Notes: generated from the letters alone by a model not told the origin. Counted from the stretch's first letter, positions 14,741 through 23,287 are shown. The stretch is DNA of 23,421 bases from JBKHDT01 sp049974825 (GCA_049974825.1 JBNGDJ010000031.1:1-23421); one strand, 5' to 3'. Made by a program: numbers and translations.

Positions 14741-15163
14741 GCCCCGGGCCTGCACCTGAATCCAGGTTTCCAGGATAATGGCCGCCGCCAGGGCATCAAT
14801 CGGTTTGTCGTCGGACTGCCCGGCCTCGCGTGCCAGGCGTCTCGCCTCGTCCGAGGTCAGGCGCTCGTCGGCCAGATGGACTGGCAGGCCGTAGCGGCCG
14901 TGAATGCGGTTTGCGAATTTTCGGGCCGCCCGGGCCACGGGGTAGGGCGTGCCGTCATCCTCGGTGGGGTAGCCCACGACCACGGCATCCGGCTGCCATG
15001 CCTTGATCAGCGCTCCGACTGCCGTCCAGTCCACGGCATGACGTTCCCGGTTGTGCAAGGTCTCAAGGGGCTGAGCGGTCGCGGTTACCCACTGTCCCGT
15101 GGCAACGCCGATGCGCCACTCGCCGTAGTCAAACCCGAGCAGGGTACTCGGTGGTGCCTTCAC
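14738..15163 (-). CDS. ruvX: YqgF/RuvX RNase H-fold nuclease, putative Holliday-junction resolvase and 16S rRNA maturation factor
   Basis: 141 residues, normal for the family. Motifs are LLGFDYGEWRIGVA near the N-terminus (first catalytic Asp), a VVVGYP block mid-protein, LADERLTSDEA and DDKPIDALAAAIILETWI at the end carrying the last acidic site. In E. coli the homologue takes part in 16S rRNA 5'-end maturation; resolvase activity is a family annotation. The start is a GTG at 15163, eight bases past the yqgE stop, with no strong ribosome site, so coupling to yqgE is likely. The TAG stop is shared with the edge of repeat copy D. Confidence 0.93.
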   Translation of the reverse strand: MKAPPSTLLGFDYGEWRIGVATGQWVTATAQPLETLHNRERHAVDWTAVGALIKAWQPDAVVVGYPTEDDGTPYPVARAARKFANRIHGRYGLPVHLADERLTSDEARRLAREAGQSDDKPIDALAAAIILETWIQVQARG

Positions 15164-15170
15164 TGGTTTC

Positions 15171-15734
15171 TCAGGCGTGACCTGCTTCCGAGGTCAGCAG
15201 GTTGATGTCAATGCCCAGTGCGCCTGCAGCCGCCTGCCAGCGTTGCTCAATCGGAATGTCGAACAGAATCTCCCGGGTGGCCGGGGTGGAGAGCCAGACG
15301 TTGTCCTGGATTTCCCGCTCCAGCTGCCCCTCGCCCCAGCCGGCGTAGCCGAGCGCGATCAGGTTCAGCTTCGGCCCGGCGCCATCCGCCATGGCCTGCA
15401 GAATGTCTCGCGAGGTGGTCAGGCCGATCTCGTCGGTGATGGACATGCTGCTGTCCCAGTCCCCGTTCGGCGTATGCAGGACAAAGCCGCGTTCCACCTG
15501 GACCGGCCCGCCCGAGAAAACGGGACGCGAGCGAACCGACTCAAGGGTGCAGGTAATCTCCATGTGATCGAAGATCTCACCCATGTTCAGATCCATCGGG
15601 TGATTGATGACCAGCCCCATGGCACCGCGCTCGTTGTGCTCGCAGATGTACGCCACCGCGTGGGTGAAGTTTTCATCACCCATGCTTGGCATGGCGATCA
15701 GCAGGTGGTCGGTCAGATCAAGGTTTTCGCTCAT
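15171..15734 (-). CDS. yqgE: UPF0301 family protein YqgE/AlgH
   Basis: 187 residues matching YqgE/AlgH over the full length: LTDHLLIAMPSM at the N-terminus, FTHAVAYICEHNERGAMGLVINHP (about 23-46), the VFSGGPVQVERGFVLH block and the central ALGYAGWGEGQLE motif. The biochemical function is undetermined; it was named AlgH from alginate regulation in Pseudomonas. It heads the yqgE-ruvX pair, which is nearly universal in gammaproteobacteria. Start at the ATG at 15734. The 101 bases between it and the rluB stop hold no clear signal. Confidence 0.95.
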   Translation of the reverse strand: MSENLDLTDHLLIAMPSMGDENFTHAVAYICEHNERGAMGLVINHPMDLNMGEIFDHMEITCTLESVRSRPVFSGGPVQVERGFVLHTPNGDWDSSMSITDEIGLTTSRDILQAMADGAGPKLNLIALGYAGWGEGQLEREIQDNVWLSTPATREILFDIPIEQRWQAAAGALGIDINLLTSEAGHA

Positions 15735-15835
15735 GGCCGCAGTTTACACCCAACCGAGTGCAAAGCCGAAGGCCCCTTCATGCGGGTAGAGACAGGAACC
15801 GGGCCAGCGGCCTGCGCCGCCGGCCGCAAGAAGGT

Positions 15836-16687
15836 TCAATCGCGGCGACTCTTGCCGGTCGGCCGACGTCCTCCCCGACCCCGGACGCGGAATGGACGGT
15901 CCTGCCGCCGCTGGCGATGGCGGTCTGCCGAGGTCGGGGCCGGCGCTTCGGGGGGCAGTCCAACGGATTCTGCCAGGGCATTGGCCGCCTCGGTTTCCAG
16001 GACTTCCACGCGGCCGGGCCTCAGGCGCGGGGGCAGGGCAATGCCGCCGTAGCCGATGCGAATCAGCCGGCTGACGGTGACGCCCTGGGATTCAATCAGA
16101 CGGCGGACTTCGCGATTGCGTCCCTCGCGCAACGTGACGTGATACCAGTGATTCGCGCCGCTTCCGCCAGCGTCCGCCAGATCGACGAATCGGGCGGGCC
16201 CGTCCTCCAGCATGACCCCTTCGAGCAGGGCCGCCTGCTGCTGTTCGTCCAGGCCCCCGAGCACGCGCACCGCGTATCGTCTTTCGATTTCGTAGGACGG
16301 GTGCATCAGGCGGTTGGCCAGCTCGCCGTCGTTGGTTACCAGCAGCAGGCCGGAGGTGTTCAGGTCCAGTCGACCGACGGTAATCCAGCGTCCCTCGCGT
16401 GCCGCAGGCAGGTGCTCGAAAACCGTGGGTCGGCCTTCCGGATCGTGGCGGGTCGTCAGCTCGCCCTCGGGCTTGTGGTAGAGCAGCACCTTGCGGCGTG
16501 GCGGTCGGGGGGCGAGATCGACCCGCTGGCCGCGGACCTCAATCCGGTCATCGGCATCCGCACGAGTGCCGGGCGTGGCTACCTCGCCGTTGACCCGGAT
16601 TTCTCCGTCGACGATCCACTGGTCAATCTGGCGGCGCGAGCCCATTCCCGCGGCGGCCAGCAGTTTTTGAAGTCTTTCCTTCGCCAT
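15836..16687 (-). CDS. rluB: 23S rRNA pseudouridine synthase RluB (RsuA family)
   Basis: 283 residues. An N-terminal S4 RNA-binding domain (ERLQKLLAAAGMGSRRQ, 4-20, to about 60) is followed by the synthase domain with catalytic Asp108 in GRLDLNTSGLLLVTNDGE and REGRNREVRRL further on. The Arg/Gly-rich tail after about residue 255 is typical of RluB and not of RsuA or RluE/F, so modification of the uridine at about position 2605 of 23S rRNA is expected. The ATG at 16687 has AGGA about nine bases upstream; the frame remains open beyond it, and a further ATG at 16705 is less well placed. It diverges from the lipid-transport operon. Confidence 0.92.
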   Translation of the reverse strand: MAKERLQKLLAAAGMGSRRQIDQWIVDGEIRVNGEVATPGTRADADDRIEVRGQRVDLAPRPPRRKVLLYHKPEGELTTRHDPEGRPTVFEHLPAAREGRWITVGRLDLNTSGLLLVTNDGELANRLMHPSYEIERRYAVRVLGGLDEQQQAALLEGVMLEDGPARFVDLADAGGSGANHWYHVTLREGRNREVRRLIESQGVTVSRLIRIGYGGIALPPRLRPGRVEVLETEAANALAESVGLPPEAPAPTSADRHRQRRQDRPFRVRGRGGRRPTGKSRRD

Positions 16688-16760
16688 GTCGCGATTCCTG
16701 CCCATCGGGCGGCTGTCCGTTCCGGCCACGGATTCGGGCCGGGCGAGGCGCGGGTGATTG

Positions 16761-16793
16761 GCGCCCCGGCGGGGCGCGCAGAATTCTGATAAT
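16761..16793. promoter_or_regulatory. Divergent control region between rluB and the mla-like operon
   Basis: A 7-bp GC hairpin (GCGCCCC/GGGGCGC, 16761-16777) is followed by an AT-rich segment containing GATAAT (16788-16793), a five-of-six match to the -10 consensus facing the mla-like operon. No matching -35 is visible. It is the only AT-rich patch in the 156-base divergent gap. Confidence 0.3.
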
Positions 16794-16843
16794 GTTAGCA
16801 GACGAATCGTTCCAGCCGTCGACACGAGGTAATTCCGCCCGCC

Positions 16844-17959
16844 ATGACCCCCACCCCGGCCCGTTTCGAGATTGACCAGGCGCAAGCCTGCTTGCGGCTG
16901 GTCGGTGACTGGACCGTCCAGGGTCTCTCGGGTCTGCGGGTGGAGCGCGCCCCGGTCTTGGCGCCACAGACCTGTCTGCGGCTCGATGCCTCTGCCTTGG
17001 GGCGGATGGACACCAGTGGGGCGTTGCTTTACCTGCGGCTGGTTGATCGCCTGCAGTCCGGCGGCGGGCAGATCGATGCCGCGGATCTGTCTGGACATCT
17101 GCGTTCGCTTCTGGCGCTGGTGGTCCGTCGGCGGGCCGACAGCCCCTTCGAGGCACCGGCGCAGGATGCCCTGCTTGCTGCGCTGGGTCGGCGCAGCTTG
17201 TCTGTGCTGGCCGAGTTTCGCAGTCACCTGGCGTTTCTGGGCGAGCTGACGCTGAGGCTGCTGCCTGCCCTGCTGCGTCCGTGGACCATCCGCTGGCGCG
17301 AGGTGGTGCACGAAATGCACCTGGCCGGAATACAGGCCCTGTTTATCGTGGGCCTGCTTTCCTTCCTGATCGGCATGGTCCTGGCTTACCAGGGCGGGGC
17401 GACGCTGGAGCAGTACGGCGCCAATATCCTGATCGTGAACATGGTGGCCGTGGTGACCCTGCGGGAGATGGCGCCGCTGATCACCTCCATCCTGGTCGCC
17501 GGGCGGACGGGCTCGTCCTATGCCGCCCAGATCGGCACCATGAAGATCACCGAGGAAGTCGACGCCCTGCGCGCTCTGGGCATCCATCCCATGGACATGC
17601 TGGTGGTGCCCAAGGTGATCGCCCTGATCCTGGTCATGCCGCTTTTGTTCGTCTATGCCGACCTGATGGGGCTACTCGGCGGGGCGGTGGTGGCGGATCT
17701 GATTTTCGGCGTATCCACGCGGACATTCACGGATCGTCTGGCCGAGGTGGTCACCCTGTCGACGTTTCTGGTCGGGCTGGTGAAGGCCCCGGTGTTCGCG
17801 GTGGTGATCGCCCTGATCGGCTGCCATGCGGGCATGAAGGTTTCGGGCAGCGCTGCGGCGGTCGGCAAGGCGACTACGGTGAGCGTGGTACAGGCGATCT
17901 TTACCGTGATCGTGCTCGACGCGCTGTTCTCCGTGTTGTTCAATCTCATGGGCATCTGA
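16844..17959 (+). CDS. MlaE/YrbE-family lipid ABC permease with fused STAS domain
   Basis: 371 residues. The N-terminal 100 residues form a STAS-like domain (LRLDASALGRMDTSGALLYLRLV), the fold that E. coli supplies as separate MlaB. After a connecting helix the MlaE permease begins (about 145-371), with EMHLAGIQALFIVGLLSFLIG, the conserved EMAPLITSILVAGRTGSSYAA block followed by EEVDALRALGI, and several further membrane helices. It should move phospholipid or a related lipid between inner membrane and periplasmic carrier, driven by the ATPase encoded four bases downstream. Start at the ATG at 16844, with GAGGT about 14 bases upstream (weak). It is the first gene of a four-gene operon. Confidence 0.93.
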   Translation: MTPTPARFEIDQAQACLRLVGDWTVQGLSGLRVERAPVLAPQTCLRLDASALGRMDTSGALLYLRLVDRLQSGGGQIDAADLSGHLRSLLALVVRRRADSPFEAPAQDALLAALGRRSLSVLAEFRSHLAFLGELTLRLLPALLRPWTIRWREVVHEMHLAGIQALFIVGLLSFLIGMVLAYQGGATLEQYGANILIVNMVAVVTLREMAPLITSILVAGRTGSSYAAQIGTMKITEEVDALRALGIHPMDMLVVPKVIALILVMPLLFVYADLMGLLGGAVVADLIFGVSTRTFTDRLAEVVTLSTFLVGLVKAPVFAVVIALIGCHAGMKVSGSAAAVGKATTVSVVQAIFTVIVLDALFSVLFNLMGI

Positions 17960-17963
17960 ACGG

Positions 17964-18764
17964 ATGGACACGATTCTTGAAGCACGGGGCATCGTCAACC
18001 GGTTCGGGAACCACGTGGTCCACGATTCGCTTGATCTGTCGCTTGAACGCGGCACGATCACGGCGCTGGTCGGTGGGTCCGGAACGGGCAAGACCGTATT
18101 GGTGCGCACGCTGATCATGCTGCGTCAGCCGCAGGCCGGACGCCTGGTGCTGTTCGGCGAGCCGGTCGAGTCCATGGGCTTTGACGAACGCCAGCGTCTG
18201 CGCGAGCGCATCGGCGTGCTGTTTCAGGGCGGGGCGCTGTTTACCTCGCTGACCGTGCTGGAAAACGTCATGATGCCGCTGCGCGAGCACACGCGGCTCG
18301 GCTCCGGGGATATTCGGGAGATCGCCCGGCTGAAGGTGACTTTGGCCGGGTTGCCGCTCGAGGCGGAGAACCGATATCCCAGCGAGCTGTCCGGCGGCAT
18401 GGTCAAGCGGGCGGCGCTGGCCCGGGCGCTGGCCCTGGATCCTGAACTGCTGGTCGTTGACGAGCCGACCTCGGGCCTCGATCCGATCAGCGCGGCGGCC
18501 TTTGACGACCTGATTCGGGAGTTGCGTGATCTGCTCGGCCTGACCGTCCTTCAGGTCACGCACGACCTGGATTCGATCTGGCGCGGGTCTGACCGGGTCG
18601 CCTTTCTGGGCCGCAAGCGGGTACTGGCGGTGGGGACGGCTGCCGAACTGGCGGCCCGGGAGGAACCGGAACTGGTCGCCTATTTCCGGGGGCGGCGTTC
18701 GAGCGCCTATGCGGCGAGCATGGTGAAAGCGGCCGCAGAGGACTCAAGCACCGAGGCTGGATGA
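17964..18764 (+). CDS. MlaF-like lipid transporter ATP-binding protein
   Basis: 266-residue ABC ATPase. Walker A GGSGTGKT is at 37-44, a Q-loop lies in VLFQGGALFTSLTV, the signature is LSGGMVKRAALARAL, Walker B is LLVVDEPTSGLDP and the switch His is in VTHDLDS. The Q-loop neighbourhood FQxGALFxSLTVxEN and signature LSGGMxKR are diagnostic for the MlaF/Mkl group that energises MCE systems. The ATG at 17964 follows the permease stop by four bases, implying coupling. The C-terminal 30 residues may be the extension that MlaF-type subunits use for dimer contacts. A 120-base gap with repeat copy E separates it from the MCE gene. Confidence 0.95.
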   Translation: MDTILEARGIVNRFGNHVVHDSLDLSLERGTITALVGGSGTGKTVLVRTLIMLRQPQAGRLVLFGEPVESMGFDERQRLRERIGVLFQGGALFTSLTVLENVMMPLREHTRLGSGDIREIARLKVTLAGLPLEAENRYPSELSGGMVKRAALARALALDPELLVVDEPTSGLDPISAAAFDDLIRELRDLLGLTVLQVTHDLDSIWRGSDRVAFLGRKRVLAVGTAAELAAREEPELVAYFRGRRSSAYAASMVKAAAEDSSTEAG

Positions 18765-18807
18765 ACCAAGGCAACGGGACAGGCCAAAGCCGGGCGAATG
18801 CCCGTGC

Positions 18808-18860
18808 AGGGCACACAGGCCCTGTGCGGGAAGGCCATCATTTGTGCGGACCTTCCCTGA
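18808..18860 (+). repeat. Two-hairpin palindromic repeat, copy E
   Basis: Hairpin 1 is CAGGGC/GCCCTG (18808-18825) around ACACAG. Hairpin 2 (18828-18857) has outer arms GGGAAGG and CCTTCCC, but a diverged top (CCATCATTTGTGCGGA). It ends CTGA. It belongs to the GGGAAGG class with copies C and D. It sits inside the lipid-transport operon between ATPase and MCE genes, so it is co-transcribed and could influence relative expression or mRNA stability. Confidence 0.8.
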
Positions 18861-18884
18861 CGGGGTGGGTCGACGGGAGAGGGG

Positions 18885-19871
18885 ATGGAATCAAGGGTTA
18901 GCTATACGGCAGTCGGCGTGTTCGTGCTTCTTCTCGGTGCGCTGACCGTGGCTGCGATTTTCTACCTGACCGAGGGCGTCACGCGCAAGGTCTACGACAC
19001 CTATCTTGTCTATGCGCTTGACAGCGTCACCGGGCTCAATCCGAATGCCTCGGTGAAATTCCGCGGTGTTGATGTCGGTCATGTTTCCCGGATCGAGCTG
19101 GACCGGAGCAACCCGGAGCGGGTCAGGCTGTACCTTGCGATCGAGCAGGGCGTGCCCATCACCCGGGATACGGTGGCCAGTCTGCAGATGCAGGGAATTA
19201 CCGGGTTGCTGATCATCGATCTTTCGGCCAAGGGACCGGATGCCACGCCCCTGGAGGCGGGCCCGGACGAGGAATATCCGGTCATTCCCTACGAGCACAC
19301 GTTGCTTTCCAAGCTCGACGACGGGATCACGGGGGCGCTGGTGACGCTGAACAACCTGGGGGATCGTCTAGAGCGGCTGTTCAGCGAAGAAAACATACAA
19401 CACCTGGACCGTGCCCTGCGCAACGTCGCGTCGCTGACCGATACGCTGGCAGATCACCGGGAGGACTTGGCCGCCTTTATCGAGGCAGGCCGGAGCACGG
19501 CAGAAAACACGGCGACCCTCACGGCCCGGGCCGAGACGCTGATGACCCGCAGCGAATCGCTGATTTCCGACGGCCGGGAGGCGGCCCAGGCCCTGACGCA
19601 GGTCGCGCAGCGTGCCAACGAAACTTTGCTGCGGGTCGAGTCCGCCTCGACCAGCGCCCGGGAAGCCGGGGACGCGGCCACCCGCCTGAGTGAGACTGGC
19701 CGAGAGACGCTTGAGCAGGTCAGGGCGCAAACACTGCCCGAGTTTGAGCAACTGCTGGTGCAGGTCAACAGCCTGAGCCGGGAAATGACGCTGCTGGTGA
19801 ACGAGTTGCGCGACGATCCGCGGCGTTTGATTACCGGCGGGCCGCGCCAGCCCGCGGGGCCGGGAGAGTGA
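18885..19871 (+). CDS. MlaD-like MCE-domain lipid-binding protein
   Basis: 328 residues. One N-terminal membrane anchor (about 6-28, TAVGVFVLLLGALTVAAIFY) is followed by one MCE domain (about 38-117, with VTGLNPNASVKFRGVDVGHV and LQMQGITGLLIIDL) and a long Ala/Glu/Arg-rich helical C-terminus (about 160-310) predicted as coiled coil. MCE proteins form hexameric rings carrying lipids across the periplasm; the long helices suggest a tube or needle reaching towards the outer membrane, longer than E. coli MlaD (183 residues). The ATG at 18885 has GGGAGAGGGG directly upstream. The partner lipoprotein gene follows after 57 bases containing repeat copy F. Confidence 0.92.
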   Translation: MESRVSYTAVGVFVLLLGALTVAAIFYLTEGVTRKVYDTYLVYALDSVTGLNPNASVKFRGVDVGHVSRIELDRSNPERVRLYLAIEQGVPITRDTVASLQMQGITGLLIIDLSAKGPDATPLEAGPDEEYPVIPYEHTLLSKLDDGITGALVTLNNLGDRLERLFSEENIQHLDRALRNVASLTDTLADHREDLAAFIEAGRSTAENTATLTARAETLMTRSESLISDGREAAQALTQVAQRANETLLRVESASTSAREAGDAATRLSETGRETLEQVRAQTLPEFEQLLVQVNSLSREMTLLVNELRDDPRRLITGGPRQPAGPGE

Positions 19872-19875
19872 ATTT

Positions 19876-19909
19876 TTAGGGAATCGCTGCAATCGCGCAG
19901 GGATTCCCC
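19876..19909 (-). repeat. Palindromic repeat, copy F (inverted, hairpin 2 only)
   Basis: A single hairpin (19879-19908): outer arms GGGAATC and GATTCCC, one mismatch, then CTGC/GCAG, around a loop of about six bases. The terminal CCCTAA reads on the minus strand, so this copy is inverted relative to A-E. No hairpin 1 is present. It fills the gap between the MCE and lipoprotein genes. Confidence 0.75.
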
Positions 19910-19928
19910 GAAGGGAGAAATTTGACTG

Positions 19929-20540
19929 ATGACGCGAATTGTCCGTTGGCCCGGTTTGTTTCTGGCCACCCTGCTGTTGTCCGGCTGTGCGACGATCTTC
20001 GATGAGCCGGACCAAGTCATGACTTATCGACTCGTGTCGGTGCCCCTGCCATCAGCGGACGTGGCGCCGTTGGATCTTCGGTTGAGGGTAGAATCCGTGC
20101 AGCCGGCGGCCGCTTACGACACCGCCCGCATGGCCTACAGCCGGGAGCCGGCCGAGCTGGCCTACTATACGCGCAGCCAGTGGGTAGCCCCGGTGGCCGA
20201 GCTGATGACCGAGGTGCTGCGCGATGCCTTCGAACAGTCGGGTACCTTTGCGCTGGTTACCGGGTCGGAGCCCAGATCCCCGGCAGATCTGAGTCTGCGC
20301 GTGGAGCTGGGCGCACTGCTGCACGAGTTCGTTGAGGGTGGTTCGGTGGCGCGCCTGTCCCTGCGGGGGGTGCTGCGCTCGCTGCCAGACCGGGATGTGG
20401 TGGCGGTGATTCGGCTCGACCTGACCGAGCCGGTGGATCAAACCGATGCCGAGGGCTTTGCAAGGGCTGCCAACCGGGCCGTTCAGCGGGCCACCACGCA
20501 ACTGGTGGAGGAAGTCCGCGCCAAGGCCGCGGTGCGATAA
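19929..20540 (+). CDS. ABC-type transport auxiliary lipoprotein (PqiC-like)
   Basis: 203 residues beginning with a lipoprotein signal: MTRIVR, a hydrophobic core and lipobox LLLSGC, giving lipidated Cys20. The following TYRL...VPLP and LDLRLRVESVQPAAAYDTARMAYSR segments fit the DUF330/ABC_trans_aux family, in which the early strand motif and the tract around MAYSR/YYTRSQWVAPVAELM (about 68-97) are conserved. PqiC-type lipoproteins sit in the outer membrane and dock the MCE tube; it is therefore the likely outer-membrane end of this transporter. Residue 21 is Ala, compatible with outer-membrane sorting. The ATG at 19929 has AGGGAG about 11 bases upstream. Last gene of the operon. Confidence 0.87.
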   Translation: MTRIVRWPGLFLATLLLSGCATIFDEPDQVMTYRLVSVPLPSADVAPLDLRLRVESVQPAAAYDTARMAYSREPAELAYYTRSQWVAPVAELMTEVLRDAFEQSGTFALVTGSEPRSPADLSLRVELGALLHEFVEGGSVARLSLRGVLRSLPDRDVVAVIRLDLTEPVDQTDAEGFARAANRAVQRATTQLVEEVRAKAAVR

Positions 20541-20558
20541 GCACTGCAACAAGCTTTC

Positions 20559-20575
20559 GCCTGACAACGTCAGGC
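20559..20575. terminator. Small hairpin between convergent genes
   Basis: Perfect 7-bp stem GCCTGAC/GTCAGGC with an AAC loop in the 41-base gap between the lipoprotein and the minus-strand sensor gene. It is followed by a C-run, not Ts. It may end one or both transcripts, but the evidence is positional. Confidence 0.35.
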
Positions 20576-20581
20576 CCCCGC

Positions 20582-23281
20582 TTACCGAACAGCTCCCCCC
20601 GGGCGTACCTGCCTCATCAGGGCCTCAATGTCGTCGGTTTCCAGCGGCAGCCGGTTCATTTCTGCCCGCACCCCTGTCTCGGCCAGGGGTGACTCCCGGT
20701 TGACCCTCTCGATGTTCGGCAGGTAGTCACCGGGGTTGAGCAGTACGAAGTCGTCTCCCATGACCCGGAATATCTGACTGTCCGGGCAGCACTCCTGAAG
20801 ATAGCCGGCAAAATCCCGAAGCAGCTCGTCCCCGGCGGTCCAGCCCTGTTCCTCGTTGTACCGGGCGAAGTGGCGCAGATAGATGACCAGGGCCACGGTA
20901 AACAGTCGGCGATGGGCCGAGTGGAGAATGAACTCCAGATAGGCCGCGTTGTGCACGCCGGTCAGCTGGTCGTTGAAGAAATAGGCGAAACGCTGGTGCT
21001 CGATGGCATTGCGCGGCAGCTGGTCTACGGCGGAGGGCGGCGTGATGTCGCAAAGTACTTCTTGCGCCACCGAGACCACGTTCGGGTCGTAGTGCCGGCC
21101 AGCCAGTGATTCGAGTTCGGCCAGCGCTTCGGCCGTAGTCTTGCGTGGCTTGTAGATGCGGTTGGAGGTCATGGCGTCGAAGGCATCGGCCACTGCCATG
21201 ATCCGTCCGGCCATGGGAATGTCGTCGCCCTTAAGCCCGCGGGGATAGCCCGTGCCATCCAGCCACTCGTGATGATCGCGCATCATCTCCGCCAGCTCGG
21301 CGTACATCTCAATGGCTGCCAGGGTCTCATAGCCCACCTCGACATGCTGCTTGATCAGACTGTACTCCAGCTCGGTGAGCCGACCGGGCTTGAGGAGGAT
21401 GGCATCCGGGATCACGATCTTGCCGATGTCGTGCAGAATGGCGGCCTTTTCCAGACGGGCCACCTCGTCGGCGGGCAGATCCAGCCCCTCGGCCAGCAGC
21501 CGGCAGTAGTGTGCCACCCGCCGGCTGTGACCTGCCGTGTAGGTGTCGCGTTTTTCGATCATGTCGACCAGGGACAGAACGGTCTGCTCGTAGTTGGCCA
21601 GGCGTGATTCCTGAAGCTGCTGATTCGCCTGCCGCGTGTGATAGGCGCTCAGGGCAAAGCCGAGATCCCCGGAGAGCTGTTCAAGCATGGCGACCTCCTG
21701 TATCTCGAAGCCGCCTTCCCGTCGGCTGTACAGGCAGAGCACGCCATGCGGCGCGGCGAAGGCGTCGGGGCGCAGGGGCAGGGCCAGGGCTCCGGTGACG
21801 TCTTCCGGCAGAGGCTGGCCGCAACGGTCCTCGGGGTCCGGCAGCTTCAGGCTGCGATTTTCCTGCATGGCGTTTCGTGCCAGGCAGCTTTCCTCGAGAT
21901 TGAGCAGCTGGCGCTGGTGTTCCACCGATCCGTAGGCCTGGGCGGCGGCCTGGAGCGTGCCATCCTCGCCCTCGAGCGCTACCCAGGCAAAGGCGTAATC
22001 GGGGTGGGCCACCAGTCGGTCGCAGCAGGACTTGAGCAGCTGGTCGGGCTGATTGGTGGTGATGATGATCTGGTTGATGTCCGCCACGGCCTTGATGATG
22101 TGGTTCAGCCTTTGGGCCTGACCAAGCAGTCCTTCAATCTCGGTGGTGCGTTCGGCCACCCGTTGCTCAAGATTCTCGTTGAGCCGGTTCAGTTCGCGCC
22201 GATGAAAGCGCAGTCGCCGATTGTTCTGAAGCGACCAGAGCGCCAGCACCAGGACCAGAATCAGCCCGAGCGCCGAGGCTATCGCCTGGGGCGCGTAGCG
22301 GTCGATGATGTCACGCAGGTGGATTTCCCGAAGGAAGGCGTAGGGGCCGATCTGCAGAATCTTCAGCGTCTCATGCACCGGCTGATAGTTCATGGGCAGG
22401 GTCCAGCCGGCAGCGTGGGCCGCCCTTGCAGCCGGGTCGTCCGGCGCCATTTCCAGCAGGGCAATGGCGACCGCCTTGGCCAGGTTCTCGGACACCCCCG
22501 GCATGCGCGCCAGGGGCCACTCCGGGTAGAGTCGGGTGCTGACGACGTAGGGGTATCCCGCAGGCCGGGTCGGGTTGAGCACGTGGAAGGTTTCGGGCGA
22601 GATACTGCTTTCCCGGGCCATTTGCTCGATTGTCCCGGTGCGGGCAATGCCCGCATCGACCATCCCGGTCCGAACCGCTTCCACGACCGCATCATGGGTG
22701 CCAAGAAAGACGATTTCCTCGAAATCACGCTCCGGGTTGATGTCCGCGTCCAGTAGTTCCCGCCAGCCGACATGCCAGCCCCCGAAGGACTGGGGGTCGA
22801 CCGCGGCAAAACGCTTGCCGACCAGGTCCTCAAGGTCGTGAATGTCCCGCCGGTCCGCACGGGTGAGGATTGTTCCGCCAAACACGCCCACGGCGGGCCC
22901 GTCCGCGATTTGCGTGCGCAGGGTTGCCACTGGCCTTGCGCCGTAAAGCATCTCCAGGGCCACGAAGTAGGCGGAGTTTGCCAGCACGAAGTCGATGCGC
23001 TGGCTGCGGGCGGCCAGATGAATTTCGTCGAAATCCAGCGGCTCGATCACGAATCGATAACCGGCCACATGCTCGTCGAGGTACGCTGCCGTCGGATCCC
23101 AGAAGGTTCGGGCCTTGTCCTCGCCGCGCAGGGCGAGCACGCCAATGGTGACTGTGGGTTCGGGCAGGTTTTCGGCACCCATTTCTTCTGCTGCCGGGGA
23201 AGCCTGGGTCAGCAGGATCATCAGGCAGGTGATCCGGAAAACCCAGTGCACGGTGCGAGCGATGGGTGAATGCTCGGGCAA
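20582..23281 (-). CDS. PhnD-like sensor / GAF / HD-GYP protein with degenerate GGDEF domain
   Basis: 899 residues. Order: signal segment (about 11-31), PhnD-type periplasmic ligand-binding domain (about 42-310), membrane helix (333-351), coiled coil, GAF domain (about 400-550), HD-GYP phosphodiesterase (about 560-745; HDIGK at 617-621, HHEWLDGTGYP at 670-680) and a C-terminal GGDEF fold (about 760-885). The HD-GYP motifs are intact, so cyclic di-GMP hydrolysis is expected. The GGDEF part opens DQLTGVHN, but the signature reads MGDDF (841-845) and the metal-site acidic residues are replaced (IYLRHF), so it is probably non-catalytic. TTG at 23281 is chosen because it has a good ribosome site and gives a signal peptide; a longer frame to 23413 runs into repeat copy G. 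Confidence 0.88.
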   Translation of the reverse strand: MPEHSPIARTVHWVFRITCLMILLTQASPAAEEMGAENLPEPTVTIGVLALRGEDKARTFWDPTAAYLDEHVAGYRFVIEPLDFDEIHLAARSQRIDFVLANSAYFVALEMLYGARPVATLRTQIADGPAVGVFGGTILTRADRRDIHDLEDLVGKRFAAVDPQSFGGWHVGWRELLDADINPERDFEEIVFLGTHDAVVEAVRTGMVDAGIARTGTIEQMARESSISPETFHVLNPTRPAGYPYVVSTRLYPEWPLARMPGVSENLAKAVAIALLEMAPDDPAARAAHAAGWTLPMNYQPVHETLKILQIGPYAFLREIHLRDIIDRYAPQAIASALGLILVLVLALWSLQNNRRLRFHRRELNRLNENLEQRVAERTTEIEGLLGQAQRLNHIIKAVADINQIIITTNQPDQLLKSCCDRLVAHPDYAFAWVALEGEDGTLQAAAQAYGSVEHQRQLLNLEESCLARNAMQENRSLKLPDPEDRCGQPLPEDVTGALALPLRPDAFAAPHGVLCLYSRREGGFEIQEVAMLEQLSGDLGFALSAYHTRQANQQLQESRLANYEQTVLSLVDMIEKRDTYTAGHSRRVAHYCRLLAEGLDLPADEVARLEKAAILHDIGKIVIPDAILLKPGRLTELEYSLIKQHVEVGYETLAAIEMYAELAEMMRDHHEWLDGTGYPRGLKGDDIPMAGRIMAVADAFDAMTSNRIYKPRKTTAEALAELESLAGRHYDPNVVSVAQEVLCDITPPSAVDQLPRNAIEHQRFAYFFNDQLTGVHNAAYLEFILHSAHRRLFTVALVIYLRHFARYNEEQGWTAGDELLRDFAGYLQECCPDSQIFRVMGDDFVLLNPGDYLPNIERVNRESPLAETGVRAEMNRLPLETDDIEALMRQVRPGGAVR

Positions 23282-23287
23282 GTGGCT

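Noticed and set aside
12656..15205. 849-codon plus-strand open frame
   Set aside because: It lies opposite pyrC', pyrB, pyrR and ruvX, whose motifs are all intact. The translated product has no recognisable domain.
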